DNA of 64,000 nt, taken from NCBI GenBank assembly GCA_022562895.1, contig JADFOK010000001.1:62001-126000 (forward strand), written 5' to 3'. The stretch is from Bacteroidota bacterium (GTDB lineage Bacteria; Bacteroidota; Bacteroidia; Flavobacteriales; Flavobacteriaceae). Below the pieces are notes generated by a model. That model made no database searches. It worked only from the letters and a program-made list of their open reading frames with translations, and was not told the DNA's origin. Made by a program: the position numbers and the translations under genes. This document shows positions 9,405-17,616 of the stretch, piece after piece. Positions within the stretch are counted from its first letter, which is position 1, and every line of letters begins with the position of its first letter.

Positions 9405-10094
9405 TTATAAAAAGTTTCTTATCTCTTCAAGGCTATAAATCATTCTATTGCAAGTGGGAATTTTAGACTTTCTATGGTTATAAAACAGTGTTTTCATCCC
9501 TACAGCTTCAGCACCTAAGATGTCGGCTTCAAAGGTATCCCCTATCATAATACTATTTGAGGCATTCACATTTGCTTTCTTTAAAGCTGAAGAAAAAATC
9601 ATTGGATTTGGCTTTTTTACTCCTACTTCCTCTGAAGTGGTTACGGTAGAAAAGTGTTTTTTTATTCCGCTGTTTTTAAGTTTTAAAAGTTGTACTTCTT
9701 CAAAACCATTTGTGATAATATGAAGTATGTATTTTTCAGTTAAATAATTCAAAATCATTTCAGCTCCATTAAAAAGGTGATTATCTAAAGGAAGTTCTTC
9801 TATGTAAGATATTGCTAATGCATCAATAACCTTAGTAGGAAAAACCATATTAAAGGTTTTAAATGTTTCTGAAAGCCTACCTCTTCGCAATTCCTGTTTA
9901 CTCACTTTTTCCTCACGAAAAAGTTTCCAGTAATTAAAATTTATCGGTTCGTAAACTTTAATAAAAGTTGATATCTCAATATCAATATTGTATTTAATAA
10001 AAACTCTATTAAAAGCTAACATAGAGTTTTTATCAAAATCCCAGAGTGTATGATCGAGATCAAAAAAAACATCTGTAATATTTTTTAGTCCCAT
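9405..10094 (-). CDS. HAD-family hydrolase, YjjG-like nucleotidase
   Basis: 229 residues, cytosolic. All HAD motifs are visible: motif I DVFFDLDHTLWD with nucleophile Asp12 and Asp14, motif II ITNGF, motif III Lys in GVKKPNP, and motif IV IGDTFEADILGA. The helical cap between motifs I and II and the FDLDHTLWDF signature match the YjjG group, which removes phosphate from (often non-canonical) pyrimidine nucleotides and so cleans the nucleotide pool. HAD substrates cannot be fixed from sequence, so the nucleotidase role is a family-level guess. The gene stands alone, with about 96 bases before it and 47 after it. Confidence 0.88.
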   Translation of the reverse strand: MGLKNITDVFFDLDHTLWDFDKNSMLAFNRVFIKYNIDIEISTFIKVYEPINFNYWKLFREEKVSKQELRRGRLSETFKTFNMVFPTKVIDALAISYIEELPLDNHLFNGAEMILNYLTEKYILHIITNGFEEVQLLKLKNSGIKKHFSTVTTSEEVGVKKPNPMIFSSALKKANVNASNSIMIGDTFEADILGAEAVGMKTLFYNHRKSKIPTCNRMIYSLEEIRNFL

Positions 10095-10190
10095 AACGAA
10101 TAATAATTACATAATGGTAATAAAATATATGGCTTTTAAATAAAGTTGAAAAAAACAAAAAATAAAATCACCATGTTTTAAGCCTTGAAC

Positions 10191-11492
10191 CTATTTTGTT
10201 TTATCATACTGTTGAAGTTTTTCTGTAAAAAGAGATCGCCAAACCTTATTTTTTGAAATTGGAGTAAAATCTTTATTTGTGAAAAACATTGAAAAAGTTC
10301 CATTTACCTCCTTTACCGAAGCTATTATTTTTTCAACTTCGTATATTTTTACTGAATCTTTTTTATCTTGCATTGCTATTGTTGTCAAGGCCAAAGGATG
10401 AATGATTAAAGGGGTATTTATCTCATAATCAAGGTCATAAAACAAAAAAGGGGTACAAGAACCAGCACGAAAACCAACTGTATTTTCATATACCATAGTA
10501 AAATCTCTTTCTATTTCCAACTCTACTAAATTGCGGTATATCTCCGGTAAATTTACAAGATATTGTGAATTCATTGAACTTATTAAGTTTCGATTTGTGA
10601 TGTTCTCTAATTGCTTTTTTTCCTTTTTTAAAATTTCAAAATCCGAAAACGAAATTGTTGAAAAAATAAGTCCTACCTGCTTATAATCCGCAATAAATTT
10701 TATAAGCTCTTTTATTTTTTTTCTTTTTGAATTAATGCCTTCATTAAAAATATTATTATCGCCTAACAAAAAGAAGATTGAAAGGTTTATACTACTTTTT
10801 TTAACCCTATCTATTATCCAATTAAATGTATTATATGGATCTTCTTTAAATCCTAATAATACGCGTGTTCTCCTAAAGTTCCTTCTAATTCTAAACTTTA
10901 AAAAATCGTTAGCATATCCCGCTAAAGAACGAAATAACCCTTTTTGTTTAAAAGCAAAGGGCTCATAAACTCCTATAACATTGTGAATTATCATTAATCT
11001 TTGAGGAAATTTCAAATAGGGAAAATGTAGTTGTAATACTTTTTTAAATTTATATGCCCAAATATCTACTACGGGTTGTTCTAAAAACTTCTCTCTAAAG
11101 GCCAAACTCTCTGAAACCGGGAAACGCCCTTTCTCGTCTTTTACATGAGGTAGATATTCCTCATACCTGCTCAACAAATAAAAACTTGCTGAAAAAATAT
11201 CGAAAGGCAAAGCACTTTTATCATGTACTGAAAAAAAACATTTTGTTTCTTCCCATTCTTTTACAGTAATTTCAATACTCTCAAATCCCTGTTGAGTTAA
11301 AAGTCCATGAGATTGCAAAAACAATTCGTTTCCTAAAGGTTGTTTTCCATAAGATAGTTTAGGTCCGGTATGTGAAATAAATTCTTCAATTACATAGGTA
11401 AACTCAACTTCAACACCTAATATTCGCAAACAAATATGTTTGAAAATGTAATTTATTCTTGTGGAAGGTTTTTGTATGTAAATTAATAGCAT
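10191..11492 (-). CDS. Polysaccharide deacetylase-like protein with altered catalytic motif
   Basis: About 433 residues. The N-terminal half (IFKHICLRILGVEVEFT, LLSRYEEYLPHVKDEKGRFP, QPVVDIWAYKFKKVLQ) matches the Bacteroidota DUF7033-plus-NodB layout seen in capsule/O-antigen loci. The second half has the deacetylase fold, including GFRAGSCTPFLFYDL. Where family members have the metal-binding Asp pair of motif 1 (xDxD...Y-x-FK), this one reads MIIHNVIGVYEPFAFK, so both Asp appear lost. I prefer the start at 11492, just after the radC stop (7-base gap): the longer version adds ten residues inside radC, and the family begins near LLIYI. It is probably co-transcribed with radC. It may bind rather than hydrolyse glycans. 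Confidence 0.75.
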   Translation of the reverse strand: MLLIYIQKPSTRINYIFKHICLRILGVEVEFTYVIEEFISHTGPKLSYGKQPLGNELFLQSHGLLTQQGFESIEITVKEWEETKCFFSVHDKSALPFDIFSASFYLLSRYEEYLPHVKDEKGRFPVSESLAFREKFLEQPVVDIWAYKFKKVLQLHFPYLKFPQRLMIIHNVIGVYEPFAFKQKGLFRSLAGYANDFLKFRIRRNFRRTRVLLGFKEDPYNTFNWIIDRVKKSSINLSIFFLLGDNNIFNEGINSKRKKIKELIKFIADYKQVGLIFSTISFSDFEILKKEKKQLENITNRNLISSMNSQYLVNLPEIYRNLVELEIERDFTMVYENTVGFRAGSCTPFLFYDLDYEINTPLIIHPLALTTIAMQDKKDSVKIYEVEKIIASVKEVNGTFSMFFTNKDFTPISKNKVWRSLFTEKLQQYDKTK

Positions 11493-11499
11493 AAAGGTA

Positions 11500-12198
11500 T
11501 TACAAGAGGTTATCGTCTGCAAAGCTAAAATAAGCTTTTTCAGTAATAATAATGTGGTCCAACACTTTAATATCCAGACTTTCTCCTGCAGTTTTAATCT
11601 TTTGAGTGAGTTGTTTATCTGCCAGACTGGGTTGTAGGGTACCCGACGGATGATTATGAACTAAAATAATTCCTACCGCACCCAGTTGCAGTGCATTTTT
11701 AAGTACAATCCTAATATCAACTAATGTCCCGGTTATACCTCCTTTACTGAGCTGTGTTTTTTGTAACACCTTGTTGGAATTGTTTAAATATACGATCCAA
11801 AATTCTTCGTGTGGTAACTCCCCAATTAAGGGTTGCATTAACTCAAAAACCGAATTACTTGATGTAATTTTCTTTTTCTCCAATACATCTTCTTCCCTTC
11901 GGCGGCGACCCAATTCTAAGGCCGCAATAATAGAAATAGCTTTGGCATTTCCTATTCCCTTAAATCCCGTTAAATTTCGTATAGATAATTTTCCAAGTTC
12001 GTTTAAATTATTCTCTATAGATGCCAAAATTCGTTGGCTCAACGCAACGGCACTTTCATTACGATTTCCGGATCCAATTAATATGGCTATAAGTTCTGCA
12101 TCACTAAGTGTACTTCTACCTTTTTGCAACATCTTTTCTCTTGGTCTGTCATCCTCACTCCAATTTTTTATAGAAAAGGGTGTTATTTTGTATTTCAA
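11500..12198 (-). CDS. radC: RadC family JAB/MPN-domain protein
   Basis: 232 residues. The N-terminal UPF0758 region (FSIKNWSEDDRPREKML, then a helix-hairpin-helix stretch with LTGFKGIGNAKA) is followed by the JAB1/MPN metalloprotease-like domain with the metal-binding signature LVHNHPSGTLQPSLADKQLT (about residues 173-192). RadC was linked to DNA repair, but its biochemical role is still unsettled; the domain predicts a zinc hydrolase fold. Chromosomal RadC is common in this phylum and does not by itself indicate a mobile element. It precedes the deacetylase-like gene in the same transcript. Confidence 0.93.
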   Translation of the reverse strand: MKYKITPFSIKNWSEDDRPREKMLQKGRSTLSDAELIAILIGSGNRNESAVALSQRILASIENNLNELGKLSIRNLTGFKGIGNAKAISIIAALELGRRRREEDVLEKKKITSSNSVFELMQPLIGELPHEEFWIVYLNNSNKVLQKTQLSKGGITGTLVDIRIVLKNALQLGAVGIILVHNHPSGTLQPSLADKQLTQKIKTAGESLDIKVLDHIIITEKAYFSFADDNLL

Positions 12199-12279
12199 AA
12201 TCTATGGAAATAAAAATAGGGGAGACTATAAAGATAATAATGTATATTTAATCTGATATAAAAGAAAACATTTTATGTT

Positions 12280-12723
12280 ATGAATTCCTTATTTGAAACA
12301 GAATCCCTACAAGAAATAGAAAGTAGAATAGATAAACTAGATGAAAAAACCGAACCAAAATGGGGGAAAATGAATGCAGGACAAATGGCTTATCATTGCC
12401 AGTTTCCGTTACGTGTTGCTTTAAATAAGGAAGACTATAAAATGAAACCCAATTTTATTTTAAAATTATTGTTTAAAAAATATATGTACAACGATAAACC
12501 TTGGCGAAAAAGCCTACCTACTCTTCCAAAATTCAGAGTGACAGAAAATAAAAATTTAGAAAAAGAGAAAAATAAATTATTACTTCTTATTCATGAATTT
12601 CACGAAAAAAAAGAGCAAGACAAATGGATTGCACACCCTGTCTTTGGAGAATTTACAACTGAGCAATGGGGGCAAATACAATACAAACATTTAGATCATC
12701 ATTTAACACAGTTTGGAATTTAA
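12280..12723 (+). CDS. DUF1569 (DinB-like) protein
   Basis: 147 residues, cytosolic. It reads as a small DinB-like four-helix protein of the DUF1569 type: the segments PKWGKMNAGQMAYHCQFPLRVAL and WGQIQYKHLDHHLTQFG carry the conserved His residues (H39, and the LDHH near the C-terminus) that in DinB-like proteins can bind a metal. Function is unknown; thiol-S-transferase-like roles are suggested for related families. It lies alone between the divergent radC and the convergent mpl. The 163 bases after it show no convincing feature. Confidence 0.82.
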   Translation: MNSLFETESLQEIESRIDKLDEKTEPKWGKMNAGQMAYHCQFPLRVALNKEDYKMKPNFILKLLFKKYMYNDKPWRKSLPTLPKFRVTENKNLEKEKNKLLLLIHEFHEKKEQDKWIAHPVFGEFTTEQWGQIQYKHLDHHLTQFGI

Positions 12724-12886
12724 CTGTATTCTACTAAACATAATCCATCTAAAGACAAGCAAACAACTGCCTGCCTTGAATTACATTATTATACACCTCA
12801 TAGGATAAATGTGAAGATCAATTAAGAGCAAAAGAAGAACTGATTAAAGTTAATAGGTGAAGTATTGAAAAATTTATACAATATGT

Positions 12887-14242
12887 TTAATTAATAAGCC
12901 CTTTTACCTTTTCAAAATCCAGTCCCCCATAATTACCACTACTCATAAGCAGTAAAGAAGTATTTTTAAAATCTTGAGAAAATAAATATTGTTTAAAATC
13001 ATCTGGGTTGGTATAAATAATAAGGTCTTTTCGTTGAAAGGCATCGGCTATTTGCTCAAGTTTTATTTCATTCAATTTTTTAATCTTTACTGCGTGAGGA
13101 GAGTAAAACACAACAGCTGTATCTGCTGCGTCTAAAGCACCTTTATATTCTTTTAAAAATTCGGGATTTAAACTGCTGTAAGTGTGTAATTCAAGACAAG
13201 CAATTAGTTTTCGGTTAGGATACTGATTTTTAACAGCTTTCGTGGTAGCCTCTACTTTTGAAGGTGAATGTGCAAAGTCTTTGTATGCAATACTGATATC
13301 ACTTTCGGCTATCTTTTCTAAACGGTTACTGGCTCCTTGAAATGTTGCAATAGCTTCGTAAAAATCATCTTCATCAATTCCCATATGTTGACTAATCCAC
13401 TTAGCTCCTGCTAAATTATTTAAGTTATGTTTTCCAAATATTTCAATAGGCATGGATCCTTCTTTAGTTTCAAGAAAAGTAATTCCATTTTTTACTTCAT
13501 ATTCAGGAGTATGGTATGGAAATTTTTTTATTGTATTTTCAGAAGCTTCTACTATATTTTTTACTTCAAGGTCTTCTTCATTATAAGTTATACTTCCACC
13601 CTTTACGATAGAGTCCACAAAAATTTTGAATTGCTCTACATAAAAATCATAGCTTGGAAACACATTAATATGATCCCAAGCAATTCCACTTACCAAAGCT
13701 ATATTGGGTTTATACAAATGGAATTTTGGGCGTCGGTCCAGTGGAGAACTTAAATATTCGTCCCCCTCTAAAACAATAAAGTCATTAGTATCGGTCAATT
13801 TCACCATAATATCAAAACCATCTAACTGGGCACCTACCATATAATCTACTTCTTTATTGTGATAATGCATCACATGTAAAATCATTGAAGTAATAGTAGT
13901 TTTACCATGACTACCGCCAATTACAACTCGTGTTTTATGTTTAGATTGCTCGTATAAAAATTCGGGATATGAATATATTTTTAATTCTAATTCTTGTGCT
14001 TTTATTAGCTCTGGGTTATCAGCTTTGGCATGCATTCCTAAAACTATTGCATCAAGATTTGAGGTTATTTTTTCGTGGAACCAACCTAATTCCTTAGGTA
14101 ATAATCCTTTTGCTTCTAATCTGCTTTTTGAAGGATTAAAAATTTCGTCATCACTTCCGGTTATATAATCCCCTTTTTGGTGAAGGGCTAGCGCTAAATT
14201 GTGCATGGCACTTCCACCTATGGCTATAAAATGAATATTCAT
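12887..14242 (-). CDS. mpl: UDP-N-acetylmuramate:L-Ala-gamma-D-Glu-meso-DAP ligase (Mpl)
   Basis: 451 residues, Mur-ligase family. It rejoins the tripeptide recovered from old peptidoglycan to UDP-MurNAc with ATP, recycling wall material. The Rossmann start MNIHFIAIGGSAMHNLALAL, the ATP loop GGSHGKTTITSMI (about residues 107-119), the central EGDEYLSSPLDRRPKF and the C-terminal DFAHSPSKVEATTKAV all fit Mpl. The GGSAMHN start and the DEY...DRRPKF segment separate it from MurC. Together with anmK near 57 kb it indicates active wall recycling and a meso-diaminopimelate peptidoglycan. The gene is monocistronic. Confidence 0.92.
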   Translation of the reverse strand: MNIHFIAIGGSAMHNLALALHQKGDYITGSDDEIFNPSKSRLEAKGLLPKELGWFHEKITSNLDAIVLGMHAKADNPELIKAQELELKIYSYPEFLYEQSKHKTRVVIGGSHGKTTITSMILHVMHYHNKEVDYMVGAQLDGFDIMVKLTDTNDFIVLEGDEYLSSPLDRRPKFHLYKPNIALVSGIAWDHINVFPSYDFYVEQFKIFVDSIVKGGSITYNEEDLEVKNIVEASENTIKKFPYHTPEYEVKNGITFLETKEGSMPIEIFGKHNLNNLAGAKWISQHMGIDEDDFYEAIATFQGASNRLEKIAESDISIAYKDFAHSPSKVEATTKAVKNQYPNRKLIACLELHTYSSLNPEFLKEYKGALDAADTAVVFYSPHAVKIKKLNEIKLEQIADAFQRKDLIIYTNPDDFKQYLFSQDFKNTSLLLMSSGNYGGLDFEKVKGLIN

Positions 14243-14415
14243 TTACTTATCATCTTGATACGTGTAAAGATAAAGTTTTATATGTACCCCTATATCCTAT
14301 TATGTTTTATAAACTAGGGTACCCATAAACATCTGTTAATAATGAATCATAACTTTATAAAAAAGAGACTATTTAATTTATTACTTTAGAAATCTAATCA
14401 CAAAATTCAGATCTT

Positions 14416-14787
14416 ATGAACTCAAAAGTTTTTATGGTAATCCGAATTATTTTTGCCCTAGCTTTATTGTTTTTTGGGGCTAATAAATTATTTCATTTTA
14501 TGGATCCCCCTCCATCTCCTGAAGAATCAATGGGGTACTGGACAGCAATTATGGCTACTAAAACAATAAAAGTTGTAGCTCTTGTAGAAATTGTTTCCGG
14601 ATTAACATTATTATTAAATAAATATGCTGCACTTATGATGATAATTTTAATGAGCGTTTCTGTAAATGCTATATTGTATCATATAGCAATGGATCCGGAT
14701 GCAATTGGAATGGCTGTTGGTTTAATAATACTAAACATTGTTATGTTATATGGATATAAAGACAAGTATAAAGAATTATTTAACTAA
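14416..14787 (+). CDS. DoxX-like small membrane protein
   Basis: 123 residues with four predicted transmembrane helices (MVIRIIFALALLFFGANKLF; IKVVALVEIVSGLTLLL; ALMMIILMSVSVNAILYHI; AVGLIILNIVMLYGY). The helix-1 pattern FALALLFFGANKLFHF and the GLTLLLNKYA loop fit the DoxX/DoxD-like family. The exact role is unknown; relatives are linked to redox stress at the membrane. It is followed directly by a good terminator, so it is a single-gene transcript. Confidence 0.8.
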   Translation: MNSKVFMVIRIIFALALLFFGANKLFHFMDPPPSPEESMGYWTAIMATKTIKVVALVEIVSGLTLLLNKYAALMMIILMSVSVNAILYHIAMDPDAIGMAVGLIILNIVMLYGYKDKYKELFN

Positions 14788-14793
14788 AAATTT

Positions 14794-14822
14794 AAAGGCT
14801 GTTTTAAAAAACAGCCTTTTTT
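14794..14822 (+). terminator. Terminator after the DoxX gene, possibly bidirectional
   Basis: The inverted repeat AAAGGCTGTTTT / AAAACAGCCTTT has an A/T-rich loop and a T run. On the other strand the same hairpin is followed by a run of T, so it may also end the leftward DUF4136 transcript, whose stop codon abuts it at 14821. Confidence 0.82.
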
Positions 14823-15339
14823 ATTTCTTGGGAGGGTACCCCTTTAGAATTTTACCAATCAATTTAATATAGTAGGCCTCTTTTTGTGTAGGGGTAGTTT
14901 TTTCTTTAAACTCTGCGTCACTTACCGCCTGCCAGAATAATATGTCTTTAGAAGTATCTATAAAATCGATGGTAAGTAGTTGATTGATTTTTCTGCCCCC
15001 TATAGGAATTCCACCACTTACTCCAATGCTACCACTACTGCCTCCACCCCCGACACCAATACCAATAGAACTATTAGATTCAGAAATGAACTCTTTAGCA
15101 AAAAAATTAATTAAGAAGTTAGGGTTTTCACTTTTTACAAAGCCACGAGATTGTAGCAGACTATCTGTTACATATATAATTCGTTTGTTATCAAATTCGC
15201 TTAGGCCGGAATCTATATCGTGAAAGAAATTATAACTTTTGTATTGTGAAAAATCGGTTTCTTGGTCATAATCATAATTTACTATCGTTCCGCAGGAAAT
15301 TATCAAAACAGAAATTAAAAGAAAGGAAAGATTCTTCAT
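14821..15339 (-). CDS. DUF4136 lipoprotein
   Basis: About 172 residues. With the ATG at 15339 the protein begins directly with a lipoprotein signal peptide (MKNLSFLLISVLIISC, lipobox Cys16); an in-frame ATG 14 codons upstream would give an implausibly long leader. The mature part TIVNYDYDQETDFSQYKSYNF and LLQSRGFVKSENPNFLINFF matches DUF4136, a small periplasmic/outer-membrane lipoprotein domain of unknown function. A Gly/Ser-rich loop (GIGVGGGGSSGSIGVSGG) sits mid-protein, as is usual for the family. It follows obgE by 34 bases and is probably on the same transcript. Confidence 0.86.
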   Translation of the reverse strand: MKNLSFLLISVLIISCGTIVNYDYDQETDFSQYKSYNFFHDIDSGLSEFDNKRIIYVTDSLLQSRGFVKSENPNFLINFFAKEFISESNSSIGIGVGGGGSSGSIGVSGGIPIGGRKINQLLTIDFIDTSKDILFWQAVSDAEFKEKTTPTQKEAYYIKLIGKILKGYPPKK

Positions 15340-15373
15340 TGCTTTTTTTATAAAGGTAAGAAAAAAGTTAAAT

Positions 15374-16384
15374 CTATTCAATATCCTTATTCAACATATC
15401 CCAAAGTGTGTCTTTTAACTCTACAAGACCCTGTTGTGCCACAGAAGATATAAATAAATAGGGTATGCCCTTAAACTCTTTATCGAGTTCTTTTTTCATT
15501 TCTGCTTTCAATTCATCATCAAGCATATCGCTTTTTGAAATAGCAACAAGCCTGTCTTTATCTAACATCTCAGGGTTGTAACGGCGCAGTTCATCCAACA
15601 AGACATCATATTGTTTTCTTATATCATCTGCATCGACAGGAATTAAGAATAAAAGCGTTGAATTTCGCTCTATATGTCGTAAAAAATAATGGCCAAGTCC
15701 TTTACCTTCGGCTGCACCTTCAATAATTCCGGGGATATCCGCCATTACAAAGGTTTGGTAATCACGATATTTTACAATTCCTAAATTGGGTTTTAAGGTT
15801 GTAAATTCGTAATCAGCAATTTTGGGTTTAGCTGCCGTAACTACCGATAGTAAAGTAGATTTCCCTGCATTAGGAAAGCCCACCAATCCAACATCTGCAA
15901 GTACTTTAAGTTCTAATGTAATATTTATTTCTTCACCTTTTAGTCCGGGTTGGGCATATCGCGGTGTTTGCCGTGTAGGACTTTTAAAGTGTACATTTCC
16001 CAACCCTCCTTTTCCGCCTTGGGCTACTATCCTGTCTTCACCTTCTTGAGTGATTTCAAATATTATTTTCTGAGTATCTGTGTCTCTAATAACTGTACCT
16101 AATGGGACTTCAATAAAAACATCATCTCCATTTGCACCCGTACTGGTTTGTTTTCCTCCTGCAGCCCCATGGCCAGATTTAAAGTGTCGTCTAAATTTTA
16201 AATGATATAAGGTCCATAGATTTTTGTTGGCCTTAATTATAATGTGGCCTCCTCGTCCTCCATCACCCCCATCGGGACCCCCTTTAGATATGTATTTTTC
16301 ACGGCGTAAGTGTGCACTCCCCTTTCCTCCATTTCCTGAAGTGAGATGCATCTTTACATAGTCTACAAAATTACCTTCGGTCAT
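15374..16384 (-). CDS. obgE: GTPase Obg (without C-terminal OCT domain)
   Basis: 336 residues. The Gly-rich N-terminal Obg fold ([36 protein letters not shown]) leads into the GTPase domain with G1 GFPNAGKST (about residues 167-175), G3 [16 protein letters not shown] and G4-type SKSD. Obg acts in 50S ribosome maturation and the stringent response. The protein ends just after the GTPase domain, lacking the extra C-terminal OCT domain of Firmicutes. I believe this shorter form is usual in Bacteroidota. It lies 15 bases after adk, so hpt-adk-obgE looks like one transcript linking purine nucleotide supply and a GTP sensor. Confidence 0.95.
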   Translation of the reverse strand: MTEGNFVDYVKMHLTSGNGGKGSAHLRREKYISKGGPDGGDGGRGGHIIIKANKNLWTLYHLKFRRHFKSGHGAAGGKQTSTGANGDDVFIEVPLGTVIRDTDTQKIIFEITQEGEDRIVAQGGKGGLGNVHFKSPTRQTPRYAQPGLKGEEINITLELKVLADVGLVGFPNAGKSTLLSVVTAAKPKIADYEFTTLKPNLGIVKYRDYQTFVMADIPGIIEGAAEGKGLGHYFLRHIERNSTLLFLIPVDADDIRKQYDVLLDELRRYNPEMLDKDRLVAISKSDMLDDELKAEMKKELDKEFKGIPYLFISSVAQQGLVELKDTLWDMLNKDIE

Positions 16385-16399
16385 TTTTTAATGTCCTTT

Positions 16400-16972
16400 C
16401 TAAAGGTTGTCAAAAACGGTACTCAATCGCTCGGTTATTTCCTCAATACTACCTACACCATCAACATCAAAATATTTGTTCTGTGCTTCGTAATATTCTT
16501 TCAAAACAGTTGTTTTTGTTTCATATTCATTAAAACGGTTTTGAATTTTACTTTTATCCTGATCGTCTGGTCTTCTACTGGTCTCACCTCTTTTCAAAAG
16601 CCGTTCTACCAATAAATATTCGGGTACTTCTAAAGCTACCATTCCGTTTATTTTTTCACCTTTTTCATTTAAAAAATCATCTAAAGCTTTTGCTTGATAT
16701 TCTGTGCGTGGAAAACCATCAAAAATAAATCCCCTGGCATCCTTATTCTTTTCCACTTCTGCTTTTAACATATTAATCGTTACCTCATCAGGAACTAGAT
16801 CTCCACGGTCCATAAAAGACTTAGCAAGGATACCTAATTTGGTTTCATTTTTAATATTATAGCGAAATATGTCACCCGTAGATATATGTATTAATTGGTA
16901 TTTCTCTTTTAAAAATTTGGCTTGGGTTCCTTTACCCGCTCCAGGAGGTCCAAACAAAACAATATTCTTCAT
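16400..16972 (-). CDS. adk: Adenylate kinase
   Basis: 190 residues. It interconverts ATP + AMP and 2 ADP. The P-loop GPPGAGKGTQA (residues 8-18), the AMP-site stretch ISTGDIFR...GDLVPDEV, FDGFPRTEYQA and the short LID with RRPDDQDKSKIQNRF are all visible. It is the compact form without the Cys zinc knot. The ATG overlaps the TGA stop of hpt by four bases, so the two are translationally coupled; the two proteins could function or evolve as one unit. Confidence 0.96.
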   Translation of the reverse strand: MKNIVLFGPPGAGKGTQAKFLKEKYQLIHISTGDIFRYNIKNETKLGILAKSFMDRGDLVPDEVTINMLKAEVEKNKDARGFIFDGFPRTEYQAKALDDFLNEKGEKINGMVALEVPEYLLVERLLKRGETSRRPDDQDKSKIQNRFNEYETKTTVLKEYYEAQNKYFDVDGVGSIEEITERLSTVFDNL

Positions 16973-17505
16973 TCTATATTTTTTAACTTATAAATGTCAT
17001 TTAAATTTCTACCCAATCCATTATAATCCAAACCATAGCCCACAATAAAATCATTTTCTATTTCCAAACCTATATAATCAATTTTAATTTCTTTAGTATA
17101 AGCCTTTGGTTTATAGAATAAGGTTGCAACCCTATAGTCTTTCACTTCTTCTTCCTCAAGTATTTTTATAATAGCTTCAATGGTATTACCTGAATCTACA
17201 ATATCCTCAATAATAATTACCGAACGTCCTTCTAAAGACGGTTCAACTCCCAAAACTGTAGTAATTTCTCCACTGGATTTAATTCCTTCATATGATGCCA
17301 CTTTAATAAAACTCATTTCACAATTCCCCTGAAACTTTTTTATTATATCAGAAGCAAATATGAAAGCACCATTCAGTACAATTAAAAAGACAGGATTCTT
17401 CCTTTTATAATCATCATTAATTTGTATGGCAATTCCATTAATCGCTTGACTAATTTCTATTTTGGAAATAATCTTTTCAAAAAATAAATCGTGTAATTGA
17501 ATCAC
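16969..17505 (-). CDS. hpt: Hypoxanthine phosphoribosyltransferase
   Basis: 178 residues. It salvages hypoxanthine/guanine with PRPP to IMP/GMP. The PRPP signature VIIIEDIVDSGNT (about residues 95-107) carries the acidic pair, and the flexible loop and the region around VASYEGIKSSGEI fit the HPRT family. It is divergent from purK, so salvage and de novo purine genes share one 111-base control region. A leftward TATCTTTG (complement of 17532-17539) is a good -7 box for this gene. Confidence 0.94.
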   Translation of the reverse strand: MIQLHDLFFEKIISKIEISQAINGIAIQINDDYKRKNPVFLIVLNGAFIFASDIIKKFQGNCEMSFIKVASYEGIKSSGEITTVLGVEPSLEGRSVIIIEDIVDSGNTIEAIIKILEEEEVKDYRVATLFYKPKAYTKEIKIDYIGLEIENDFIVGYGLDYNGLGRNLNDIYKLKNIE

Positions 17506-17531
17506 AATTAGGTCTTGATAAATTAAAGTTG

Positions 17532-17539
17532 CAAAGATA
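17532..17539 (-). promoter_or_regulatory. Probable hpt promoter -7 box
   Basis: TATCTTTG on the minus strand matches the Bacteroidota -7 consensus TAnnTTTG, about 27 bases before the hpt start. No clear TTG -33 element is seen at the usual distance, so support is partial. Confidence 0.45.
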
Positions 17540-17589
17540 ATGATTAACTTATTATTTCTGGAAGACTTCGCAGTTCGATTAGAATGATT

Positions 17590-17597
17590 TATTTTTG
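17590..17597 (+). promoter_or_regulatory. Probable purK promoter -7 box
   Basis: TATTTTTG matches TAnnTTTG exactly and lies 20 bases before the purK ATG. The upstream sequence has TTC rather than TTG at the -33 distance. Confidence 0.45.
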
Positions 17598-17616
17598 CTT
17601 TTTTATGTGATATTTT

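Noticed and set aside
11500..12198. radC as a mark of a genomic island or prophage
   Set aside because: Flanking genes are core genes, with no integrase, transposase or repeats at the borders. This is the ordinary chromosomal radC.
12724..12886. Small gene or RNA between the DUF1569 gene and mpl
   Set aside because: No open frame with a start, no hairpin with T run and no promoter match was seen.
12887..14242. Annotation as MurC
   Set aside because: The GGSAMHN start and the DEYLSSPLDRRPKF segment fit Mpl better.
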